From assembly GCF_030263935.1 (NCBI RefSeq), contig NZ_CP127162.1, positions 1,187,501 to 1,251,500 of the forward strand: a stretch of 64,000 nucleotides of DNA, in the 5' to 3' direction. Below are positions 44,744-53,374 of this stretch, one piece after another. The notes beneath the pieces are model-generated. The model was not told the origin of the DNA. It ran no database searches and saw only the letters and a list, made by a program, of their open reading frames with translations. The stretch is from Paenibacillus polygoni (lineage in GTDB: Bacteria; Bacillota; Bacilli; Paenibacillales; Paenibacillaceae). The translations under genes were made by a program, and so were the position numbers. Positions within the stretch are counted from its first letter, which is position 1. Each line of letters starts with the position of its first letter.

Positions 44744-45775
44744 TTATTTTGGCTGATTCTTCTGGAAAGGTCTTAGGAACCCTTTAGGTACAGGACTCTC
44801 AAACCGCATGAGTTCGCCTGTTCTCGGATGAGTGAAAGCGAGCACTTTCGCATGCAGTCCAAGTCTGCCGATGCCGCGGCTGCGCGCACCATATTTCTTA
44901 TCTCCGGCCACCGGATGTCCCATTTCCTCCATATGAACACGGATCTGATTCTTGCGCCCGGTTTCGAGCTGAACTTCCAGTAAGGAATATTCACTTTCCG
45001 CCTCCAGCGTTTTGAAATGGGTAATGGCTTTTTGGCCGTTATTAGGGTAAGGCGAAGAGTACATTTTGAGCGTTTTACTCTCTTTTAAGTAGGATGTGAT
45101 GGTACCTTGGCTTTGTTTTACTTTACCTTCAACAAGGGCAATGTACGTACGTTCCTCTACGGTATCACGCCAAGTATCTTGGAGTGCCTTCTGAATCTCT
45201 TCACGCTTCGCAAATAGCATTACGCCTGATGTATCCCGGTCCAGACGATGAACGATAAAAATACGATTGCTTGGATGTTCTACACGTACATGCGTCATTA
45301 ATTGACGATAAGCCGTTACTTCTTGCTCCTTATCCGAGGCAACGGACAGTAGTCCGGAATCTTTATGAACGACAATAATGTCTTCATCTTCGTATAGAAT
45401 GGCAAGTCCCAGAAGGGGAGGGGCTTCTTCTTTTTTCTCACTGATTATGGAAATGGTCATTCCAGGTTTCAGTGCGTAGTTGTATGCTGTTACTGCTTTG
45501 CCGTTTACGAGAATTTGTCCTCTCGCCAGCATGGATTTGATCGCATTACGACTCTTAGAGAGATGAGTAAGCAAGTAAGCAAGCAGCTCACCGCTTTCTT
45601 CTACAACATAAGATTTAGGTGAATCTGCGGAAAATCCTGTTCTTTTGCTATTTGGACGAGGAGCAGAGTAGGTGCTCCCTTTCGATTTTTTATGTGATTT
45701 TGCATGACTTGGCGCCTGGGGACGAGTACTGTAACCATCCTCTGTGCTAAGATGCGGGGCTTGTTTTTTTCGCAT
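44744..45775 (-). CDS. RluA-family pseudouridine synthase with S4 domain
   Basis: 343 residues. A basic, low-complexity N-terminus of about 50 residues precedes an S4 RNA-binding domain (LSKSRNAIKSMLARGQILVNGK). The catalytic Asp is in FIVHRLDRDTSGVMLF, and the HQIR-like KNQIRVHMEEMGHPVAGDKKYG region is intact. It isomerises uridine in rRNA, as RluD-like enzymes do; the position modified is not predictable. AGGAGG precedes the ATG. Single gene. Confidence 0.9.
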   Translation of the reverse strand: MRKKQAPHLSTEDGYSTRPQAPSHAKSHKKSKGSTYSAPRPNSKRTGFSADSPKSYVVEESGELLAYLLTHLSKSRNAIKSMLARGQILVNGKAVTAYNYALKPGMTISIISEKKEEAPPLLGLAILYEDEDIIVVHKDSGLLSVASDKEQEVTAYRQLMTHVRVEHPSNRIFIVHRLDRDTSGVMLFAKREEIQKALQDTWRDTVEERTYIALVEGKVKQSQGTITSYLKESKTLKMYSSPYPNNGQKAITHFKTLEAESEYSLLEVQLETGRKNQIRVHMEEMGHPVAGDKKYGARSRGIGRLGLHAKVLAFTHPRTGELMRFESPVPKGFLRPFQKNQPK

Positions 45776-45961
45776 GCCTTATGGCCTCCTGATTGGGTAA
45801 AAAGATTGTCCGGTTTAGTTCCGATTGTCTTGGTTAATATACCACGTAGAGGGCGGAAATGCACGAATACAGCCCGTTAGCAATTCGCATTCGTTAGATC
45901 GATCATGGTAAGCTACTTGTATATAGAATAGAAAAACATCTATAGAGGGAGAATACACAAC

Positions 45962-46801
45962 ATGAAGATGAAAAAAATGTGGTTTAAATGGATGGCAGGA
46001 ATGACTTTAGTCAGCGTATTACTCGCAGGATGCAGTACAACAACGGTAGATAATAACGGAGATGGTTTGAAAGACCAAGATGAACCTCAAGTCATAAAAG
46101 TCGGGGTACCTGCCGGTTCCGCGAAGGAAATGGTAGAGAAGACGATGAAAGATCTCGTTGAAAAACAAGGCTCCAAATTGGAAGTTGTCGAGATCAGTAA
46201 CCCGGATGAATCTTTATCGGAACTGACGAAAGGTTCGATTGATGCTTTTCTAAATACATTTACCAATAACAGTGATAATGCTGTGACATCCATTATTGCC
46301 GTGCCGACAGAGCCGCTTGCACTTTATTCGAAAACGGTTGCTGACGAGGATGCTATTGCGAAGAACAGCACGATCTTTCTTCCAGAAGAACCGATTCTGC
46401 TGACTCGCTCATTATTAATGCTTGAAGATGAAGGGGTAATTGGGATTCGTACCGGCGCTTCTTACACGGACATGTCAATTGATACGGCGGTAGAGGAGAA
46501 TCCAAAGAACATTACGCTAAAAACCATGCCCGTAAGCGAATTGGGACAAGCAGTAACAGACGAGAGTACAGAACTCGTGTTGATGCCTGTTACGATGGCA
46601 GCAGAAGCTGGATTTACGGATAAAGATGAGCTCGATACAGAGGATATTCCTGAGAATCTGAGCAATCGACTCGTTGTACGTGCAGCAGATCAGAATGCTA
46701 CCTTTGCCCGTACGCTTAAAGAAGTCGTTCAATCTGCAGAATACAAGAAGCTGCTTGATCAGAACTTCCCAGAATATGACGAGCCAGAGTGGATGGATTA
46801 A
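45962..46801 (+). CDS. NlpA/MetQ-family substrate-binding lipoprotein (orphan)
   Basis: 279 residues with a lipoprotein signal ending VLLAGC (Cys about 24). The mature region VIKVGVPAGSAKEMVEKT, LEVVEISNPDE and the SIDAFLNTFTNN region follow NlpA/MetQ proteins that bind methionine for MetNI ABC transporters. No ATPase or permease gene is beside it, so it must serve components elsewhere or has another ligand. Acidic and rather divergent. Terminator at 46909. Confidence 0.7.
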   Translation: MKMKKMWFKWMAGMTLVSVLLAGCSTTTVDNNGDGLKDQDEPQVIKVGVPAGSAKEMVEKTMKDLVEKQGSKLEVVEISNPDESLSELTKGSIDAFLNTFTNNSDNAVTSIIAVPTEPLALYSKTVADEDAIAKNSTIFLPEEPILLTRSLLMLEDEGVIGIRTGASYTDMSIDTAVEENPKNITLKTMPVSELGQAVTDESTELVLMPVTMAAEAGFTDKDELDTEDIPENLSNRLVVRAADQNATFARTLKEVVQSAEYKKLLDQNFPEYDEPEWMD

Positions 46802-46908
46802 ACAACAGTTCGAATGAATCCATAATTAACTAAATCAATCTCTTACTACAATTAAAATAAAAAGGTACTCCCTTATCGTTCGTACGTGAACGCAAAAAGA
46901 AGTACCGA

Positions 46909-46955
46909 GACTGCAGACAAACTAGCTTACACTAGTCTATCTGCAGTCTTTTTAA
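46909..46955 (+). terminator. Terminator between the NlpA-type gene and phoA
   Basis: GACTGCAGA pairs with TCTGCAGTC, with an inner ACTAG/CTAGT stem, then TTTTT. Both sides suit convergent genes. Confidence 0.88.
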
Positions 46956-46981
46956 TTTTTAGCAAATCTCAATCGATCTGA

Positions 46982-48358
46982 TTACTTGTGCTTATTCAAG
47001 ATATCGAAAATAATGCGTGCGTTATCTGTGTTATCGATCAGTCCCGCAAACCGATCTTTCCCTGGTCCATATGCGTACACAGGAACATCATCGCCTGTAT
47101 GTCCGCCCGTTGTCCAGCCGGTAAAAGAACGGTTATTAAAGATGGCTTCAATCGCGTTATCAATATCGGTTACCTTTTTCTCTTTCGCTGCATCTTGTAC
47201 AGACTTGATCTCTTCTGCGGTCAGTTCAAGCTCAATATATTTCTTAAGTGTATCTTCCACAGAACTTCCTGCTGCAATTTGTGCGGCCATAAAATCAGGC
47301 GTGCGTTTCGCTGCTTTAATTGGTGCTGCAAGGAAATTGTATTCGCCGTCTTTTCCAAGCGTAAGTCCGCCGGTGGAATGATCGGCTGTAGCAACGACCA
47401 GCGTTTCACCATCTTCTTTTGCAAAATCAATAGCGGTCCTAAAAGCCTTCGCAAAGTCTTCCATCTCACTCATCGAACCCACGATATCATTATCATGACC
47501 TGCCCAGTCAATCTGGCTGCCTTCGATCATAAGGAAAAATCCATTCTCACTTGTATTCAATCGATTAATCGCCGCATTTGTCATTTCTGCGAGAGAAGGA
47601 GTCTCACTCGTACGGTCGATCATTTTATCAAGACCGCCATCGGCAAACAAACCCAGAATTTGGTTGTTGTTATCTTTCAGTAAAGCACTGCGATCCGTAA
47701 CGTAGCTAAATCCCGCACGTTGGAATTCTTTCGTCAAATCACGATCTTCTCTTACGAAATTGGATTTCCCGCCCCCAAGCAAGACATCCACTTTATGTTT
47801 TCCATTCACAAGTTCATCGAAGTAATCATCTGCGATCGCATCCATGTTTTTACGGCTGATATCATGTGCACCAAAGGCAGCAGGAGTGGCATGTGTAATT
47901 TCAGAAGTAGCGACAAGGCCGGTTGCTTTTCCGTTTTCTTTGGCCCTCTCGAGCACCGTTTTTACTTCGCTATGATCGTTATCTACCGCAATGGCTGCGT
48001 TATACGTTTTGACTCCAGCTGACATCGCCGTTGCCGCAGATGCAGAGTCCGTTACATTCTGGTGCTCATCTTCAGGATACGTCATTTGTGCGCCTATGAG
48101 GTATGGATCGAACTCGGTTTTCTCCATGAGGGGAGTAGAAGGGTTATCTTTCATATAGCGGTAAGCTGTCGTGTAAGGAGTCCCCATCCCATCACCAATC
48201 AGAAAAATAATGTTCTTAATTTTCTTCGTCTCTACACTGATTGCATTCACCCTGTCTACAGCATGTGATTGTCCTGCAGAAAGAAGCGTCGAAGCCGCAA
48301 GCGTGATCCCGAGAATGGCGGGCACCAGTTTTTTTGTTTTTTTATGTAACATGTTCAT
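46982..48358 (-). CDS. phoA: Secreted alkaline phosphatase
   Basis: 458 residues. The signal peptide (core LVPAILGITLAASTLL, cleavage after SHA) exports it. Active-site motifs are complete: metal-binding Asp 56 in FLIGDGMGTPYT, nucleophile Ser 105 in VTDSASAAT, TADHSTGGL and the final metal His in GWTTGGHTGDDVP. It releases phosphate from organic esters outside the cell. GAGGAGGAAAT precedes the ATG. PhoP control is expected from the family; repeated TTAACA/TTTACA-like hexamers upstream are suggestive but irregular. Confidence 0.93.
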   Translation of the reverse strand: MNMLHKKTKKLVPAILGITLAASTLLSAGQSHAVDRVNAISVETKKIKNIIFLIGDGMGTPYTTAYRYMKDNPSTPLMEKTEFDPYLIGAQMTYPEDEHQNVTDSASAATAMSAGVKTYNAAIAVDNDHSEVKTVLERAKENGKATGLVATSEITHATPAAFGAHDISRKNMDAIADDYFDELVNGKHKVDVLLGGGKSNFVREDRDLTKEFQRAGFSYVTDRSALLKDNNNQILGLFADGGLDKMIDRTSETPSLAEMTNAAINRLNTSENGFFLMIEGSQIDWAGHDNDIVGSMSEMEDFAKAFRTAIDFAKEDGETLVVATADHSTGGLTLGKDGEYNFLAAPIKAAKRTPDFMAAQIAAGSSVEDTLKKYIELELTAEEIKSVQDAAKEKKVTDIDNAIEAIFNNRSFTGWTTGGHTGDDVPVYAYGPGKDRFAGLIDNTDNARIIFDILNKHK

Positions 48359-48413
48359 ATTTCCTCCTCTTCATCAATTGGGAAAAGATTGTAGTTATGT
48401 ATTGATTAATTGA

Positions 48414-48706
48414 ACAATAACACTGGAATGTAAAAACAAAACCCCATCTTAATCAGCAGAATATTAATATTATTTATTTTTGTTAAAACGGGGACGAAAT
48501 CTGAGAAACTTCCAAGATCTATGCTTGCACAGTGTATTATCTTGTTAAATCTGCTGTTTATTCTCTATTCAACACCTTGATGTAAGTGTGTGTTATTCGG
48601 TACACTTAATAGAATGAACGGATGAAAGTACGAATGGTCATACGAATGGATAAGATGAAGTTTTCTTTTCCTGAAAATACAGGAGAAGGTGAGGAGTTTT
48701 TGAAAG
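48414..48706. other. Gap between divergent phoA and recQ
   Basis: About 290 bases, AT-rich, must hold both promoters. Several TTAACA/TTTACA-like hexamers on the phoA side could be PhoP boxes, but the 11-base spacing is not regular. GGTGAGGAG lies before the recQ start. Confidence 0.4.
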
Positions 48707-50584
48707 ATGAGTATTCAGACAAAAACAATGGCAGAAGCGCAGGAGATGCTGCAAACTTATTTTGGATATCCTGATTTTCGGGAGGGTCAGAAAAAGATTG
48801 TAGAAAGCCTGCTTCAACATAACGACACACTCGGCATTATGCCGACAGGCGGCGGGAAATCGATCTGTTACCAGATTCCGGCTTTGCTGTATCCGGGTCT
48901 GACTTTGGTTGTGTCACCGCTGATTTCATTAATGAAGGATCAGGTCGATGCACTGCTTGCCATGGGCATTCCTGCTGCTTATATCAATAGTACGCTGAGC
49001 GGACGTGAAGTGAATGACCGGATCAGAGCTGCTCGCAGCGGTGAACTGAAGATGCTGTATGTTGCACCGGAGCGGCTTGAACTGGACTGGTTCCGTGATG
49101 AAATGGCAGAACTTCCGATTTCTTGTGTAGCAGTGGATGAGGCTCACTGTGTATCGCAGTGGGGGCATGATTTTCGGACGAGTTATCTATCGGTAGCTCC
49201 TTTTGTGGAATATTTGCCGGAGCGCCCGATTGTAGCCGCCTTTACTGCAACCGCAACTCCGGCAGTAATGGAAGATATCCTAAGACTGCTGCGTTTACGT
49301 AATCCGGAGACGTTTGTCACAGGACTAGGGCGAGATAATCTTGCGATGCAGGTCCTGCGCGGGGAGAACAAAAAAGAATATGTAATGGACTATGCCCGTG
49401 AACATGCGGACGAAGCGGGGATTATCTATGCTGCGACACGTAAGGATGTAGATGATCTGTACAGCCGTTTGCAAGAGGCCGGAATAGCGGCAGGGCGTTA
49501 TCATGCAGGAATGACAGATGAAGAGCGCGCAGCAAGTCAGGAAGCTTTCTTGTTCGATGATCTAAGAGTGATTGTGGCAACGAATGCATTTGGGATGGGT
49601 ATCGATAAAAGTAACGTGAGATATGTGATCCATTATAATATGCCGAAAAATATGGAAGCCTACGTTCAGGAGGCAGGACGTGCAGGTCGGGACGGCGAAC
49701 CGAGTCAGTGTATCCTGCTGTTCAGCGCGCAAGATATCATGACTCAGAAGTTCCTGCTGGAGCAGGGGGATGCAGATCCTGAGCGCAAGCGCAACGATTA
49801 TCGTAAGCTTCAGCAGATGATTGATTATTGTTATACGACGAAGTGTCTGCGCAGTGCGCAACTGGACTATTTTGGAGAGGCTCATGATGATACGGGCTGC
49901 GGAATTTGCAGTTCTTGTACGGATGATCGGGAACTCATTGATATGACCGTTGATGCCCAAAAGATTTTCTCCTGTATTCACCGGATGAGAGAGCGTTTTG
50001 GCGTGTCGCTTGTGTCGATGGTACTCAAAGGTTCGAGAAACAAAAAAGTGCTGGAATATGGTTTTGACAGTTTGCCTACGTATGGAGTGATGTCGAATCG
50101 TACGGAAAAAGAAATCTCTGAAATCATTAACGTACTCGCCTCTGAAGGATATCTTGCTTTGTCGGAAGGACAGTACCCCGTGCTGAGACTTCAGCCGCTT
50201 GCGGTCGAAGTACTGAAAGGACAGCGCGAAGTGATGCAGCGAGTGGCGAGAGTAAGTGTGGCTTCTTCAAGAAGCAGCAGATCTTCTAGAACAAGTAAAC
50301 GAGATATGTCTCCATCTGCGGTGAACGAGACAATATTCGAACAGCTGAGACTGATTCGCCGTGAAATGGCAGAGCGGGAGCATGTACCGTCCTATATTAT
50401 TTTTAATGATGCAACGCTTCGAGAGATGAGTGTGGTATGTCCGCAGAGCGAACGTGACATGCTGAAGATTAAAGGGGTCGGAGAAGTGAAGTACCGGAAA
50501 TACGGACAACCTTTTCTCGATTTCTTCTTGAACCAAGGAAGTAGTGAAGTAGAAGCACCAGCTTATGATCCTTTTGAATTCTAA
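48707..50584 (+). CDS. recQ: RecQ-family ATP-dependent DNA helicase
   Basis: 625 residues, full length. Motif 0 YFGYPDFREGQ, Walker A MPTGGGKS (residues 45-52), DEAH box AVDEAHCVSQWGHDFR near 142, motif VI EAGRAGRDG, a zinc site with Cys in YCYTTKCLR...CGICSSC, the RQC region and an HRDC domain at the C-terminus (REHVPSYIIFNDATL) are all present. A serine/arginine-rich linker (SRSSRSSRTSKR) joins RQC and HRDC. Unwinds 3'-5' DNA for repair and recombination. Confidence 0.94.
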   Translation: MSIQTKTMAEAQEMLQTYFGYPDFREGQKKIVESLLQHNDTLGIMPTGGGKSICYQIPALLYPGLTLVVSPLISLMKDQVDALLAMGIPAAYINSTLSGREVNDRIRAARSGELKMLYVAPERLELDWFRDEMAELPISCVAVDEAHCVSQWGHDFRTSYLSVAPFVEYLPERPIVAAFTATATPAVMEDILRLLRLRNPETFVTGLGRDNLAMQVLRGENKKEYVMDYAREHADEAGIIYAATRKDVDDLYSRLQEAGIAAGRYHAGMTDEERAASQEAFLFDDLRVIVATNAFGMGIDKSNVRYVIHYNMPKNMEAYVQEAGRAGRDGEPSQCILLFSAQDIMTQKFLLEQGDADPERKRNDYRKLQQMIDYCYTTKCLRSAQLDYFGEAHDDTGCGICSSCTDDRELIDMTVDAQKIFSCIHRMRERFGVSLVSMVLKGSRNKKVLEYGFDSLPTYGVMSNRTEKEISEIINVLASEGYLALSEGQYPVLRLQPLAVEVLKGQREVMQRVARVSVASSRSSRSSRTSKRDMSPSAVNETIFEQLRLIRREMAEREHVPSYIIFNDATLREMSVVCPQSERDMLKIKGVGEVKYRKYGQPFLDFFLNQGSSEVEAPAYDPFEF

Positions 50585-50657
50585 TGGCAATAGAAGATAA
50601 GTGATAAATACAGGGCACTATGATGAGTAATTCCACTACGGTAAAGGTTGTGCGCAT

Positions 50658-52427
50658 ATGAAAGTAATTTTATCGACGCTGAATGCGAAGTACATTCATA
50701 CTTCTCTTGCAATTCGTTGCTTGAAGGCTTATAGCGAAAAAGATTTTGATATTGAGCTTGCGGAATATACGATCAAAGACCCGGTGATGAACATCGTGTC
50801 AGATCTGTATCAACGCGGAGCCGATGTGATTGGATTCTCTTGTTATATCTGGAACATTGAAGAGACGATCAAAGTAATTAATATTCTAAAAAGGGTTATG
50901 CCTGAGGTGAAAATCATCCTTGGCGGACCTGAGGTATCCTATGATGTGGAGCACTGGATGAATCGTCTTCCGAACGTTGATTTCATCGTGGTCGGTGAAG
51001 GAGAAGAGACATTCCATCAGCTTTTGCAGGAGATTGAAGGGAAGCAGAAATACCACTTTGTATATGGACTCGCCTACCGTAAAGGGGAAGAGGTGATCGT
51101 GATGCCAGGCAGGCCGAAAGCCGACCTGAACGAACTGCCTTCTCCGTATCGTTTTCCTGAAGATGTTCCGGATCTCGGAAAACGAGTGGTTTATTTTGAG
51201 ACAAGCCGCGGTTGTCCGTTTAACTGTCAGTTCTGTCTATCGAGTATTGAAGTTGGGGTAAGGTACTTTGATATTGAACGGACGAAAGCAGATATTCTGT
51301 ATCTGATCGAAAATGGTGCGAAACTCATCAAATTCGTGGATCGGACGTTTAATATTAAGCGGGATTATGCACTAGAGATGTTCGAATTCCTAATTCAAAA
51401 TCACGGGGGCTGCGTGTTCCAGTTCGAAATTACAGCAGACATTATGCGTCCGGAAGTGCTGGACTATCTGGCGGAGAATGCACCTCCTGGGGTGTTTCGT
51501 TTTGAGATTGGGGTTCAGTCCACGAATGACCCGACGAATGAACTTGTAAAACGCCGTCAGAACTTTACGAAGCTTAGCCGGACGGTAAGCAAGATTAAAG
51601 CCAGCGGAAAAATTGATCAGCATTTGGACCTCATTGCCGGTCTGCCGCTCGAAGATTACGATACATTCCGTAAAACGTTCAACGATGTATTTGCACTGGG
51701 ACCAGAAGAACTCCAGCTTGGTTTCCTTAAAATGCTGCGCGGAACGGGGCTTCGTCTTGACGCAGACAAATACAACTACACGTACATGGATCAGGCACCG
51801 TATGAAATTTTGGGCAGTGATGTGCTTCCTTTTAGTGATATTGTGAGATTGAAACGTCTTGAGGATGTACTTGAGAAGTACTGGAATGCACACCGTATGG
51901 ACCATACGCTTAAATATCTGATGGAGCAGGAATTCCCGTCTCCGTTCGACTTCTTCCAAGCCTTCGGCGACTACTGGGAAGGACAAGGATGGCAAAAGAT
52001 CGGTCATCAGCTTGAGGATCTATTTACCCGTCTTCGTTCATTCCTAGAGCAGCGGGGGACGAAACAAATGGATCTCATCCTGGGTCTGATGAAGCTCGAC
52101 TACTTCCTTGGTCACAAGTACAAGCCGCGTAAAATCTGGTGGGATTTTACGATGGAGAAGAGCGACTGGGCGTCGTATATCAAACGTCTCGCGGAGCATC
52201 CGGAAGACGTATCGCCTGAATTTGCTAAGCTTTCACTAAGTGAACGAGATCTTCAGAAACATGCGGTTCTGGAAGTGTTGCCGTTCCACTTGGAACGTGT
52301 ACTCGCTGGTGTAACACCAGAGGATGCAAAAGGGCAGACCCTTCTCGTTACGATCTATCAGCAGAATGAAGATCAGAAGCCGGTGTATTTTACCTTGCCG
52401 CTGGGAGCGGTAGCGAAGTTGATTTAA
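50658..52427 (+). CDS. B12-binding domain radical SAM protein (DUF4080)
   Basis: 589 residues. An N-terminal cobalamin-binding Rossmann domain (residues 1-140, with GADVIGFSCYIWN and ILGGPEVSYD) is followed by the radical SAM core whose cluster motif CxxxCxxC is in SRGCPFNCQFC near residue 185, then a C-terminal DUF4080 region. The enzyme class performs radical methylation or rearrangement using cobalamin; the substrate is unknown. It lacks the DxHxxG histidine of base-on B12 proteins, as usual for this class. Starts 73 bases after recQ on the same strand. Confidence 0.9.
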   Translation: MKVILSTLNAKYIHTSLAIRCLKAYSEKDFDIELAEYTIKDPVMNIVSDLYQRGADVIGFSCYIWNIEETIKVINILKRVMPEVKIILGGPEVSYDVEHWMNRLPNVDFIVVGEGEETFHQLLQEIEGKQKYHFVYGLAYRKGEEVIVMPGRPKADLNELPSPYRFPEDVPDLGKRVVYFETSRGCPFNCQFCLSSIEVGVRYFDIERTKADILYLIENGAKLIKFVDRTFNIKRDYALEMFEFLIQNHGGCVFQFEITADIMRPEVLDYLAENAPPGVFRFEIGVQSTNDPTNELVKRRQNFTKLSRTVSKIKASGKIDQHLDLIAGLPLEDYDTFRKTFNDVFALGPEELQLGFLKMLRGTGLRLDADKYNYTYMDQAPYEILGSDVLPFSDIVRLKRLEDVLEKYWNAHRMDHTLKYLMEQEFPSPFDFFQAFGDYWEGQGWQKIGHQLEDLFTRLRSFLEQRGTKQMDLILGLMKLDYFLGHKYKPRKIWWDFTMEKSDWASYIKRLAEHPEDVSPEFAKLSLSERDLQKHAVLEVLPFHLERVLAGVTPEDAKGQTLLVTIYQQNEDQKPVYFTLPLGAVAKLI

Positions 52428-52528
52428 TGATGGAATGATGTAGGAAATAGATATGGATATTAATATCGATATTGATATCGATCTTGAATTTTGATATCCA
52501 TTAAGGATAATTGATTAAAAGTAAAAAG

Positions 52529-52584
52529 TCCCTAACCATAGAATGAATGTTGTTGTTGTCGTTTGTATGGTTAGGGAATTTTTT
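52529..52584 (+). terminator. Terminator after the radical SAM gene
   Basis: TCCCTAACCATA pairs perfectly with TATGGTTAGGGA across a 23-base loop, then TTTTTT. Confidence 0.88.
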
Positions 52585-52667
52585 AGTAGTGACCTGCCTT
52601 AGATAATAAAAAGATATGAAGCATTTAATTGTTTATTTGCTGTCAATTCAGTCAGAGAGGTGTATTT

Positions 52668-52946
52668 TTGAAAGGGTTTCTAGTTTTTATTGGACTTATT
52701 ATTATTAATGGTGTTTTAATTCTGTTTGTAAATTTTGGCGGTCTATTACTGATCGACTTAGCTTTCATCATGACCCTTCTTGTGCTTATGTATGATAATC
52801 AGAAGATAATCTTGCGGAAATTAAATCGTAAAAAAGATACTCCGGAACAAAAGAGCTTGCTCGCCCAAAGGGAAACAGCTGAGCAGAATTTTGATCAAAA
52901 TGATCTTCCGAGTATCGATGAAGTAAAAGAGTTGAATGAGCGATAA
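52668..52946 (+). CDS. Small two-pass membrane protein, 92 aa
   Basis: A TTG at 52668 follows GAGAGG with seven bases spacing; the longer frame from 52629 has no site. Two hydrophobic segments (FLVFIGLIIINGVLILFV and LLLIDLAFIMTLLVLM) are followed by a charged tail of about 40 residues (KLNRKKDTPEQKS ... DEVKELNER). No family recognised. Own terminator at 52976. Confidence 0.65.
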   Translation: MKGFLVFIGLIIINGVLILFVNFGGLLLIDLAFIMTLLVLMYDNQKIILRKLNRKKDTPEQKSLLAQRETAEQNFDQNDLPSIDEVKELNER

Positions 52947-52975
52947 TATACTTACTAAGATGTACAGACCCTAGA

Positions 52976-53010
52976 CCACTGCCTTTTTTATTAGGATAGT
53001 GGTTTTTTGT
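52976..53010 (+). terminator. Terminator after the small membrane protein gene
   Basis: CCACT pairs with AGTGG around a T-rich loop, followed by TTTTTTG. Confidence 0.75.
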
Positions 53011-53374
53011 TGTTACGCACGTATTAATGACCTTTCTTTCTTGTTTGAAGCGGGTGCCGTATTACCTCTTATTGGGCTGGATCTAACCCACCTGAGGAGG
53101 TACATTATGTCCGTTCTCCAAGCATAACGTTAAAAAGAAAAGTAAGGAAAGAGCAAACCAGAGCAAACAAGAGAAAACAAGGAAGAGCAAACAAACCAGA
53201 GAAAACAAAGAAGAGGCCGCCTGTACTTCTAAACAGTGACCTCTTCTTTAATGTTCAATTCGTTATGGGATGCGTGATGGTTGACTCTACTAGGTGCGGG
53301 TGTACTTTGGTATACACTGAAAGCTACTCGAAGTTACTTGAAGCTGCTTTATAAGGGCTGAACAAGGGCTGAAG
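53011..53374. other. Gap with purine-rich degenerate repeats and a hairpin
   Basis: No gene. 53140-53215 is a run of AGAGCAAAC/AGAGAAAACAA units (degenerate tandem repeats). AAGAAGAGG/CCTCTTCTT (53208-53253) forms a hairpin that on the minus strand ends in T-rich sequence and probably terminates the SNF2 transcript. Confidence 0.5.

Noticed and set aside
46988..47683. 231-codon plus-strand frame within phoA
   Set aside because: Antisense shadow of a clear alkaline phosphatase.
52449..52500. Run of GATATTAATATCGATATTGATATC-type palindromes
   Set aside because: Short AT-rich simple repeat; no half-site organisation that suggests a protein site.
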